In this document: positions 12,767 through 25,700 of the stretch, in pieces
Numbering within the stretch: position 1 is the stretch's first letter
Layout: each line of letters opens with the position of its first letter
Source: Monoplex corrugatus
Taxonomy: Eukaryota > Mollusca > Gastropoda > Littorinimorpha > Ranellidae
Reading direction: 5' to 3'
NCBI GenBank assembly: GCA_030674185.1
Contig: CM060307.1
Span: 33,135,696 to 33,199,695 of the forward strand
Length of the DNA stretch: 64,000 bases
The notes under the pieces: model-generated
Database searches by the model: none
What the model saw: the letters and a program-made list of their open reading frames with translations, nothing else
What the model was told of the DNA's origin: nothing
Position numbers and translations under genes: made by a program

Positions 12767-15700
12767 GCGCGCGCGTGCATGTGTTGTTTTTATATTGGAC
12801 TGAAATGGGTTCTTGCCATTAAGTTGACTTTTGTGCATTAACCACGGTAGGAATATTCATATCATTGGGCATTAATTATTAATTGATGAAATACCAGCTC
12901 ATTGTGAAGTGTTTTCAGTACTTTCTTCCTTGTATGTATCCTGTAGATGGTGGGGCTTTTGCCACATTCTTCTGTATTTAGGAGGAAGTGTGTGCTTTGC
13001 TGACTTTGTCAAGGCAGCACAGTTAATAGTTTGAAGTCTTACAACTTCCTGAATTGTTTTTCAGTGCATTGAGTTATACAATAAATAGTTTGTGGTCTAT
13101 GGACTTTCTGGCACTAGGAGTTTGACTGAAGTGGATTGGGTATCATGCTGGACAACCACAATGACCAACTTGGGGATGTGCCCTTGAAGTGGCATGAAGA
13201 CAACCCTACCCAATATATGAATAAAATGAAATGAAATCAACAAATATGAATTGTTAAGAATAAAAATCATTCCCATTTGTTGTTTCAGCTTGTCCCACAT
13301 TGAGGATAAAAGTGTAGCACAACAGTCTACAATTTTTTATAGTGTTCATTGTGTTGATATCATTTGAGTGATATGTTAATATCATTTGAGTGTATGTAAA
13401 GGTTTATGTTTTGAATCTAGGGTAGATTGAAAAGTACTTCTTTCAATCCTGCTTTACCTTGTGTATATGAGCATGGTGGGTAGTGTTAAAAGCATATATA
13501 TAGCTGTTGGTTTGGTGGGAAGTGTTGAAAGTGTCTCGGCCAAAAGACTTTTTAATGATTTTCTCTCAATGCTTGTGTGTGTGTGTGTTTTACATTATCA
13601 AAAGAGGAGTCAGACAGGGTTGTGTTTTGTCACCAGATCTGTTTTCACTTTACAGCGAAAACATCATGAGAAACCTAGAAGAAGACCCTGGATTAAAGGT
13701 TGGAAGGAAAATGATAACATTCGATATGCAGATGACACCGTGCTAATTGCAGAAAGTGAAAGAGACCTACAAAACCTTGTGAATATACTAGAAATAGAAA
13801 GCAAAGTAAGTGGCTAGAACTAAACAGCAGGAAGACTGAAGTCATGGTGATCAGTAAAAAACATGAAATCCCCTCATGCAAAATAACAGCAAATGGCACA
13901 ACCTTGACACAGGTTGATAAATTCTAATACCTGGGAACGATCATTTCATCAGACGGCAGATGCACATCAGAAATAGCCGGCAGAATTGGCCAGGCCAAAA
14001 CAGCATTCAAGAAGATGACAAGCATTCTTACCAACAAATGCCTATCAATTAACATCAGGAAGAGAGTTCTTGAATGTTATATAGAACCAATACTGTTGTG
14101 TGGATGCGAGGCGTGGACAGTCAACAAACAAAGCCAGAACAAGATTGAGGCAGCTGAGATGTGGTTTCTAAGAAGAATGTTGAGGGTTCCATGGACAGCA
14201 AAGAAAACAAACGAGACAGTCTTGATGGAGGCAGACACAAGTAGATCACTCATAAGGAAGATTAGGAAAAGACAGGCAACATTTATAGGCTATTTTATGA
14301 GGAAAGGGGATTTGGAGCACCTGGTCACAACGGGAAAGCTGGAGGGAAAGAGAGCACCGGGTAGACCCAGGGAGAAAATGCTGGACAGACTTGCAGAGTG
14401 GCTGGGGAATAGGAGGGTGGGGGAGATGCTGGGGGCAACAAGAGATAGAGGCAGATGGAAGTCCATGATCGCCAACGCCATGCGGCAGGGCACCTGATGA
14501 TGATGATGAGTGTGACAAATAACATTTAACTTTATTTTAAGAATGTGGATGTGTTGTTTTAGCTTTGAATTTATGGATTTAATTCTTATGTACACATTTT
14601 GTTTCAGGGCGAAGCAAGAAGATTTTTCCAAGATGTTTATTTTTCTAATACATGTAAGTCTTTCACAATAGTATTGTACAATAGACTAACTGGTAATTTA
14701 GTCGATAAGATTACTGGTTGTTTTCTGTAAGTGTAACATGGAACTGTTTATTTCTTTCATTTTTATTTATTTATTTATTTTTTGCTACCAAATACCATAT
14801 GATAATTCTTGATAGAAAAAAGAATAAAAAGATATGTTTTAACCAACAACATCTCTGGCATCTGGCTTCACCATTTCCAATTGTTGTTAACAACCAAAAG
14901 ATGAAGACAGAAAAATTCTACTGCTAGGGCAGTGCAGTGAGTAGCATTGAATCTCTTGATGCTGAGACGGCGCTGCACATCTCCAAGGCTAGCTATGGCT
15001 TTGGAAGGTTGACCAAGAAGTTGTGACAAGCCATGGCTCACCACAAAGATTGTTATGTGCAGTTAAGCACCCTGCTGTTCAGCTGAAAGACCTGGACTAC
15101 CTATCTAGGCACATTGAACAACTGGAATGGTTCCATCAAAGATGCTTGCGCAAGTTATGCAAGATCATGTGGCAAGATCAAGTGTCCAACCTTCAAGATC
15201 TGCAAAAGTGTGGCTTGGCAAGTGTGATGTTTGTACTCGTCATATGCAGCTTCTTTCAGTCTTTGGACAGGACATGTTCCATACGGCATATGGCAGATAT
15301 TCCAAAGATGTTTCTTTTCAGTGAGCTGATGGAAGGATACCGTGACCAGTGAAGACCACTTAAGTGATGCAAGGGTATTCTGAAGGCAAACTCCATGAAC
15401 TGTGGCATCAGCACCAACTGGGAAGAAGATATTGCCAGCAACAGAGAAAGCTGGTGACACAGTCACATTTGCAAAGCACAGAACTGCAGCTACTCAACAG
15501 AAGAGGGACTAGTGGAAGCAGATCCTAAGATGGCAGGGCTCACTTCCCATGCAGTGCCTGCAGAACTTGGGTCTCCAACACCAAGATCGATCATGTATCC
15601 CAGAGGAAGATCCATAGCAGATGATAAATATACATTGTCATTCTCAGGCTTGACGGAAGAGTCCATCATCAGATGATCATGTAGACATTTGTGTCATATT

Positions 15701-18700
15701 AGATAGTACCTACCTACTACCATGGTTTATTAGAAAGCCCCTGCAGGCCTGGTGCCTTTTGACATCAGCCCTCTAGATTTTCTGTAGGCTTTACGCCTCC
15801 TGTAGTTCATGGCCAAAAGACCTACCCTGTAAGTGCAGAGGGCTTTTACTAGTTTTAGTGCCCCTTATCTGCCTGATGGTTGGCATAGGACATACAGGGT
15901 ATTTCTGTGTGTAGCCTTAATTGAGTTCCACCCGGCATCATTCTGAAGAAACCCTCACCAGTCAGTTCAGGTTTTGTTCATCCAGGCAAGCCTGACTAAC
16001 CTGTATGTATACATATATATGTATGTATATCTGAAGATTACCAGCCACATGCAGCCTGCTGGGTTGGGGATCAAGTTAGAGGTAGCCTTTGACAGTGTGA
16101 TCGGAACAGTTCACCAATAGCAGTATCATGTGTTTAGTTCATTATGTCTAATGGTGGTTATGAGTCCTCAAAATTGGCATATTGAGGGCTCATAGCCATA
16201 AGACACCTGTCAACTTTGAGAGCCTATTCAGGCTAATTCCAACTTTGAGGACCTGTAACCATAAGACAGAGCCAACCAGGAGACAAAGTATACTGAATAC
16301 ATAAAACTGTTATGGGTGTATAGTTTTGATAACACAAGGAAGGTCTGCCTCCAACTTGGTTGTGGGGTTACTATCCCCAACCCAGCAGGTTGAGAAGGCA
16401 GATGGTCTTCACACATGTATATTTAACTGTGAAACAAGCCAATTTGACCAGACAAATAACTTCATTAAGCAGTCTTGGACTGACTGACAGTAGTTTCTGT
16501 CAGGAATCGACAGGATGGCGGTCGGTAAGACCACCCCTAGAAAATACTCTTATATGTCCTGTGGTGGAACCATGAGATGGATTGGATAAACGGCATTTTC
16601 AATAAACATGCAGATGGAAAGAAAAATCTTTAAAAAGTGTGAAGATTGACTTCTGATTAACCAGTTTCAATGAATTTGATGGCATTGGATACAGAAACTT
16701 CCATTCTTTTTAAATAGGATAAAAATTAAGTTTTACACAGCGCAATCACTTTGGAGTGCTTACCTACACAGATACAGTTTATTTAAACTGTGTGCACATG
16801 TATTTGTGGTGTTAACTAATAAAAATTCTTGAAACAACCACTAAACGGTCTGATAAGAGACACTGTTTGTTTGTGATGTGCCTAATTTAAAAACAGCTGC
16901 TAATAGACAGTATGTTTTGTTTGTTTAGTAGGTGCATTAAATGGAGTGTCTGATGATTCCACATCTTCTGAGGCTGAATCTGATGAGAGTGAGGAAGATT
17001 TGAACTTAGAATTGCAATTTGGACAGTTGTTTCCAGGAAAAGTGAAAGGATTGACAAAGAGGAGAGGTAAGCCAATGTCAGACTTGTTCTTGCTTTTGTG
17101 TGTGCAGGTGTGTGAACACAGTATCCTGTGAAAGAAAAGAAAAATCCTTTCAATGAAGAATAATGATGAGACTACATGTTCAGTACCTCATATCATAAGA
17201 GCCCTAAGAGCTTTACAAAAGCATGAGAGCCAAACACATATCAAGCAGATATGTCTTCCCCTATCGCTATGATGAGAACAGATGAATTGTAATTATATGA
17301 AGTATACTGCATACAACATTAAAACAACGGAACGAGGTATGATAAATACTGATGAACCATGTGAAGTGGTCATGCAGTGGCCAAAAACAGAAAAGAAAAT
17401 GTGTGTGAATGAGTTTTTTATTTTTTATATTTTCTATTTTTTAATTTTTTTTTTATAACAGTTGTTTACATTTACTTCTCATGTTTGTTTTCTCATTGAC
17501 TTTCTTTACAGATATGTATTGTGGCATGCATGCACACGCAAATGAGTTATGCATGTGTATGTGTTGTGAATACATGTGTTTCTTAAAAGCAATAAACTTG
17601 AGTATCTCTTTTCTTTAATAGTTAATAAGTTAGCATTCATTGTACTGCAAAATTTTAACAACAGATGATATTCTTTCAAATTTTATGTTATGTGGATTGT
17701 GTGGCCAAGTGATAAAGTACCTACTTAAGACACCAGAAACCTGGGTCAGCCCTTTGACTCCTGCACCCTGTCTACCAGCTGCAAAAAGTTAACCCTTTGA
17801 CTCCCTCACTCTATCTACCAGCTTCCTGAGTCAAGGACAGGAGATTTTCCTTTCCCTTTCCACTAGATTTCAAGTGGTGGTTTAAGTGCTAGTCTTTCGG
17901 ATGAGATTATAAACAGGTCATATTTGCAGCAAACACTCTGCCCATGTTAAAGATCTCGCACAACAAAGGAGGTGTCCCTGGCAAAAGAAAAAAAAAAGCT
18001 AGGTAGTAGAGAAATTGGAACGAGTGTTTTTTAAAAATTCATAAAATACAACTTTGAGATTAACTTATAGCGACTATAACTGCGTATTGTATACAGAATT
18101 CTTGGAACCAATGTCATTTTAAAAGAAATGGAACTAGTTGAAAAAAGACAGCATCAATCATGTTTTGAAAATGTTTATATGCTTAAAAAAATCAATGAAA
18201 GGATGGAACAGTTGTTGATGAAAATATACACACAGAATCCATATTTGATTTAACCCTTTGATCACCACACTCTGTCCACCAGCATCCTGTATTGTCAACC
18301 ATGCTAGCAAAGCAAAAACTTAACACGTCAACTCCCTCACCCTATCCACCAGCTGTAGGAAGCTGGTGAATAGGGTGAGGGAGTCAAAGTGTTTTAAGTT
18401 TTTGCAGTTGTTGAGTAAGGTGCAGGAGGCAACGGGTTGATAATCTTTCTTCAGGAAAATGTGCATTTTCAAATGCAGACTTGAAAAGATTCTGCCGAAC
18501 ATAAAGTCTTTTAAAGGATATCTTACTGCAGAATAGTGTAAAGAACTACACATTGGAAGATTGATTTGGGTCTTGCAAGCACAGTGGCTGCCATACTTAT
18601 TAATTTCGGCCCAGACTTGATACTGTTGTCTGTTTATATGTAATACATATTTGTATTGTGCATGATGCAATGAACAAACTCACCTATAAGTTTACTATTG

Positions 18701-19607
18701 GTATTGTTTTATATCTTTAATTTGGAATTCTGTTTCATGCAGATATATATTACACAGAACAAAATATTAAAAAAATACCTTGTTTGTAAAAGATCCTTGG
18801 GAGCATAAAACACGTTTCGAGCCCAGGCCCTTTGTCAAGTGAAAAATAAAATGACAGTCGAGTATTGAAAACAGTTCAAGGAAATAGGGGACAGAGTGAG
18901 TGAGTGTTACTCAGGATAGACAATAGAGAAATTATGTAGTTAAAAACAAAACACAAAAGACAAAGCAGAACTTTGGGGGGGGGGGGGGAGGAAAGGGGGT
19001 AGGAGGTTGCGGTGGGGAGAAGAGGGGAAACAGCAGGGATTAGTAGGACAAGGAAAGGACCCGGGCACCGCTACACGTCAGCAGTTCTGGTGTTCAGGCC
19101 CGTTGGCTGGACTGTTCCCAGTCGGTGGATGATGCAGTTCTCCATATATTTTCTGTTGTGTTTTATGCTCCCAAGGATCTTTTTACAAACAAGGTATTTT
19201 TTAATATTTTGTTTTTACCCTCAAGATCCAGCAGTCACATTTTGTTTTACCTTTTTATATTACACAGATATGATGCATGTATGTTATTTTGTTTTTCAGT
19301 TTTCTCATTGTTACTGCAGTTAGGATTTGCTATTTCTGTTCTTATATTTGTCTTTGTTGTCTTGCCGAAAACAGACAAACTAGTTTGAAAGGGTAAAAAA
19401 AGATCTTCATGGCCTGTTTCAGATTCTTCTGATGATTTGTCTCAACCACTCCAACTTACAGCAGAGGTTTGTGTGCCTTCATTTTGTGAAGCTTTCATTT
19501 GTTTTATTTGTTTTACGAAAATTAATATTGTAAGAATTCCCATTGTTGATCCCTAGCCTTTACTGGTGTAGCGTGGTATGGAACAAAAATGGTTCCATCC
19601 AGAAATA

Positions 19608-19704
<97 letters not shown>

Positions 19705-19707
19705 GTG

Positions 19708-19748
<41 letters not shown>

Positions 19749-22700
19749 GTAAGGGAGAGGCAGTGAGGTAGTATATGCATGTGATTTTTTTTATTTACTT
19801 GTTTGTGCTTGTGTTTTTCTTTTACTTAAAACAAAAAGACAAAAACAAAACAAACCAAAACAAAAAAAGAGCAGTTTATTTTGTCTCAATTTGAGTCATT
19901 GTGGCTGGGTTTTGGTGTGAGTTGATGAAATCCAACCTACCCAAAACCATTCATCATGTTCTAAACATTTTTGTTCCTTCTGAATGGTAGTATTTTCAGT
20001 TTCTCATATGTGTGTACGCACCTTTTTTTGGCCCACTTTATAAAGGCAAAATTGTGCTGTACAGTTTGCGTACTGTGGTGGATGTGCATGCTGTAGGTTT
20101 TCATGTTAACCAACTGAAAACTGTCATGGTTTACTGGATCTTTAACAAGCCTATGTATTGTTATGCATGTGCAGACACAGAGACATTTACTCGGAGGAGT
20201 TCAAGCACTTGCAGGACTGTATCATGTATGTATGTTGTTTAGAAAAATCTCAACCCTTTATTTTTACCAGGCAGGATCAAGTCAGGTCTTCCGATTTGGA
20301 ATATTGATGCCCCAACCTGGTTGGCTATAGGATTAGCATTGTTTTTCTTTGAGGCAGGAATAGCAAATAGCCATAGAGTATTTGCACTAATGTGTCACAA
20401 TAAGTATTATAATAAACATAATGAAAATTTTTTTCTTTTGAATTTGACTTGTATTTCTTTGCAGGAAATAAACAGGAACGCAGAAGAATTAATAGCTGTA
20501 GAGTATTTGCACTAATGTGTCACAATAAGTATTATAATAAACATAATGAAAATTTTTTTTCTTTTGATGTTGACTTTTGTATTTCTTTGCAGGAAATAAA
20601 CAGGAACGCAGAAGAATTAATTACAGAAGAAGAAAGGGAACGGAAAAAAGCAGAAAAACGTAGAGCAAAGAAAAAGGTTAGTGTGTGATTCTTTTAAGTA
20701 TTGTTAATAAGTTTACTAGTTAATCATGTGTCATTGTCAGATGTTTTTGATGAAAGATTCTTTAGAGTTAAGGTTTTAACACCATTACTCAAAGAAAAAG
20801 TTGCCAGTGTAAAATTGCAAGTCTTGCCTGTCGCCATGTTGATGGATCTTCAGCACTGTCTTTTAGATCACACGTGGTTGTCAGATGTGTGCAATTAAAG
20901 ATTCTTTAGAGTTAAAAGATTTTAACACCATTACTCAAAGAATTAAATTGCCAGTAAAAAACTCGCAAGTCTTTGTTATCGCCACATTTATGGATCTTAC
21001 GCACCATATCTTTCAGATTACATCTGAACATTTAACAAACATCATTCACTCTGAGATCCTCAAAATAAAAGCTGCTGAAGGTTCCAAAATGTATTCTTAA
21101 ACCAGCTGGTAAGCCTGCTTTCAGTTTATCGCTCCATCTACTTGGAATTGATGAACTGTTAAAGACTTTCTTGTTCACCCAGGCCTTCTGGTGTTATACC
21201 ATAGCTGTTTATCCTCCAGTGTACACTCCCAGTTATGAATGCTGATCATGTAGTTTGATGTAATCATTCATGTATGTGTGCGTGCATGACAATAAATTTT
21301 TACATATGTACATATGTTGGACATTTGTAGGATATATTCATCTGTATGTGTTCATTGATGGGTGTATTCTGATGTGTATGTATTTATGGTATGTATTACA
21401 CTATGTCTTGTAAAATATGTACTGTTAATCCGTACGAGTTTCGATATTGGTGTGATGTAAGAGTGAATGATTCATTTTGGAAAACAGTGCTATAAGGAAT
21501 GATTTGTTATTGTTGTCATTATTTTCAGAGAAGAAAGGAACGTAAAAAGCTTGAAAAACAAGAACAGAAACAGGTGAGATTTGATTTATTAGTATCAGAA
21601 TTCAGCAATTTGTGAGAGGTATTCTTGCTGGGTAAGTTGCCACAACAGTTTGAAAGGCATTTTGCTAGGGAAGTTTGCCCACTTGCAACCATCATACACA
21701 GTTTGTTACTGCACAGTTTATTGTAAGAAACCACAGAGCAACTATTTAAAAAATTTTGAGAAATATGCAGGTGGTCACCTTTTGTGGAATGATTTTGGTA
21801 TCCTAGTATTAAATTTTTTTTTTTTTTCCCCTCTCTTTTCTTATTTTCTTCTCTCATCCTCTTTCCCCTCGACTACCTCCCAAACTGAAAATTCTGTTGT
21901 CTCTTTGTTTTTCTTTGTTACCCTGATTTCTCTTCTGGTCTTGGTACACATTTACCTTCAAATTTACTTTTTGTTTGAAATGAAACTTTTCTGTTCATTA
22001 ATTGTTTGTGATCCATTCCCACAATAGGGAGCCCAAATTCAGTTGGGGGGAAGTGTACAGGAATGTATGTTACTGAAAAGTAGAAGAAATGCACTTTCCA
22101 ATTATATTTAAAGCAAATTTTTAATGCTGACAGTGTTCCAGATCACTTTGATTGATCCTCGGCATGTTTTCTGGGCTGTTGCTTGATTTGACACCAGCAA
22201 CTTTTGCCTCCTTTCATGATAACAGGTCATGTTGATTACAGCCAAGTATAAAGTTCAGTGCTTCAGGGGAAATGAATTGAAGGGAACAATCTGTGGGAAA
22301 GATGGAAAACAGCACATTCAACATTGCCTTGGGATATGATTTAATGGTTGAAAACAACTGTCTGTATTGACGTGACAGATATTATAGACACAGAAATCAG
22401 CCCAGTATTGGGCATGCAGAGCTGTTTCCTCACTGTTAACATTGGAGCTGTCACTGTGTCTCTCAGTGCCCCTCCATCATGCACTTTGCCAGATGAAAAC
22501 ATAAAATGAGTCACGATCAGTTCTAAATGACAAAACCATCAGTAAACATGTTGCTGTCTGTTATTTCATCTGAGAGCTTTGAGTCTGTAAAATGTTGTCT
22601 ATCATTTTATCTGAGAGGTATGTCTTGTAAAATATCATCTGTCACTTCATCTTAGAACTGTGTCTTTGTAAAATAATGTTGTCTTTCACTTCATCTGAGA

Positions 22701-25700
22701 GTTCTGTCTCTGTAAAACCCAGTACACAAATATTTCAGTGTTCAGACATAAAGCATTAAAAGATAGTTAAAGTCACTGTCATCACTACTGGAAAAATAGC
22801 CCAGAATACACTGGATAAAGTTACATCACTACTGGAAAAATAGCCCAGAATACACTGGATAAAGTTACATCACTACTGGAAAAATATCCCAGAATACATT
22901 GGATAATGTCACTGTCATCACTACTGGAAAAATAGCCCAGAATACATTGGATAAAGTCATACAAGGTACAGAGCATTAACCATGATTATTTTGTAGTCTG
23001 CACCTGACACTGCCTTTTTGCTGTGTCTTTCAATAATTTTTGTTTGTTTGTTTGGGGGCCATGATTTTGACTCCTTTTCATGTGAAGCCAGTGAGAAAGG
23101 AAAGTCAGTGAAATAGTAGTTGCTGAGATTACTTGTAATAAAACAGATGACTCTGTGGCACCATATTGAATATGCACAGCGAAAATGTAACGGTCAAACT
23201 GAAAGTCAAACAGCTCAATACATGTCACACAAACTTGAACATGAAAACTGACTAGATGCAGAAGAAGTCACACACAAGTTCACATAAACAGCAGTCATAC
23301 CAGTCACTTCAAAACAGGACAAAACAGTTTTAAAACAGCAGCAGCAGTTGCATTGGTCAGTCTCTCAGGATAGTGCTCCTTTACATACATGTGTATTGAT
23401 TGTATCATCTGTGTTGTTTTGAGAAACAACTGTGTGCTTTCTATCCCAGGAGAAAGGAAAGAACCAGAAAAACAAGGGAACACAAGAACAAGAAAAGAAT
23501 AAAAAGCAAGAGAAAAAGTAAGTTGGATTTTTCACACTTCAGTAAAATAGCATGGTGGGGTGTTGAAGCTGTCTGTGTGCATGTGTTCTAGACTTTATTG
23601 ACTTTGTTTTGTAAGCAAGTATGAAAAGTAATGTTAGAAGTGACATTGTTTTGTTTGCTGTGATTTTAAAAAAGTAATTGAATTCAAAGAGGAAGGGGTA
23701 TCGTGATGTATGATGGATAATTTGTGGAATTTCTGTAAAGGAGGTTCGGTAGAGTGCACTGAAAGCTTGTAATCTTTGAAAAAAGCAACAGACTGCAAGC
23801 TTTGTGTCTTTATTATGATTGAGGATATTAGAATAAATAGAAGAAAGTGGTAGAGTTTGGCATTAGATTTGCCTTGTTAGAAAATGTATTAGCTTTTGGC
23901 ATCTACCTTTTATTCCCAGACAGCATTAGTTTTGATGGTTTGAAAAAGTTTGGGGAACATGGATATTCTGAAATAAGAAATTGGAGGTGCCCAGACCTGT
24001 TAAAGCTATGTGAATTGTGATATACATGCTAATGAAATAACATATAATAAGTCAAAGATACTGTGGTGCATTCTGAATTTTGGTGTGTTATTTGCAGACA
24101 AGCCAGTGAAGCATCGTCTGATGAGCAAGCAGTGAGTATAAGTCGACTTTCCTTTGTTATCATTAAGAGACCATAACTAACATGTAAGTAAAATAAAAAA
24201 AGATTGTTCCATGACCTTGGAGTAGTAAAGATTTGAAGCAGCAGAGGCCAGTTTTATGAAGGCAGTGCACATTGCCTCTCTGCTGATTTTTTTCCTCATT
24301 CCACAGTGACCGTTTGCACAGACCCAGGCTTTGACACACCTTGACAGAAGTGGAAGAGTCAGTTGAATATTTTTTTAATGCGACATCCCAATGACTCTTT
24401 GTAAAGTTGAGGGAGAAGATGATCCAGAACGGGGATCAGGAATCTGTTCACAGCTGAGTGTGGTGGTGAATGTGCATCAGTTTGAAGGCAAGGGTTCTGT
24501 TTCTGTGTATCAAGCAGGCCTGGTCATAATAACAGTTATGTAATAGACACTTGCATTGGGTCTTGTCATAGGTTACCCTGTGTGCAAAATCAGTTAAATA
24601 ATAGATACTTGCATTGGATCTAGTCATAGGTTACCTTGCGTGCAATGGAAACTAAACTAGGAAATTTAATAGGCACTTATTTGGATTTTTTTTTGGATTG
24701 CACAATGGGTAATGAAAATTAATATGCCCTTGTTTGGATGTGATTCTGAAAATGATTATTAAGCTAGATCTCTTCCATAAAGTGCTGTGTATATAGACTT
24801 CATAGTTTCAGAATTCTGAGTTGAAATGCATTCTGATGGTAGCACAGAACAATTAGAAAAAGTGAGCATAATCCCCTTGTATTCCACGGTAATCATTAAT
24901 CTCATTGTTGCACCTATGATGTACCATGTATATCTTGATTTTACAGTCATCAGTGTGTTCTTAACATCCATTAGATGAAGTAAGGATGGTGTTTTGTTCA
25001 ACATTGCTGAAATGTTGAATGCCAAATTGCAAGATTTAACTCTTGAAGGCTGTTTTTTTTCTGGAGTATTTTAAGCTTTGTGGTATGGCGTGTCAGTGTG
25101 TGTATATATGTGTGGGAAAGGGGATCTGGTTGGGGTGTGAATGAAAGAGGCAGGGCACATTCTGGCCAGTTTTCACATTGCATTCTCTCTGTGTGTGTGT
25201 GTGTATATATATTTGGGCAGAGAGAAAGAGAGAGACTGTGTGTGTGTGGAAGAGAGAATATGTGAATAGAGTTAACATGGCATTTCAGTAATATTGTCTG
25301 TTTTAATATTTGTAAGTTATATTCTTACATATCTGTGTCCATCTTTCTGTCTGTCCATTTGTCTATCTGTCTGCATATAAATTATATTCTTACATGCTCG
25401 TCTGTCTGTGTATCCATCTTGATACGAGTGAATAAGAATCGTTGATGTGATTTTTTTTTTTCTTTTCTTTTTTAAGAAAATTTTCTCAGCATACAAAAAA
25501 TTTTCTCAGCATACACCACAGCCAAAAGCACTAGTAATGAAGTGTTTAAGTAAACAGATCACAGTATTTTATTAATAAAAAGAAGAAAAAAAGGGGAGGG
25601 CATGACTTCCTTAATTTTTAAGATAAAACAATAATCCCGGTTTTCCCTTTTTTTAATGTAAGCCGATGTATGATACCATAAATTTTATGGTTACTTATTT

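Noticed and set aside
15023..15352. 109-codon ORF as a host gene
   Set aside because: Its sequence is the C-terminal part of an RTE-like LINE polyprotein, with a second copy at 61 kb.
19543..19780. Cys/Val and His/Thr ORFs
   Set aside because: Pure (GT)n translation.
20321..20515. 64-codon ORF ending in [16 protein letters not shown]
   Set aside because: It is the donor-less first copy of the duplicated exon 7 start plus intron, not a separate gene.
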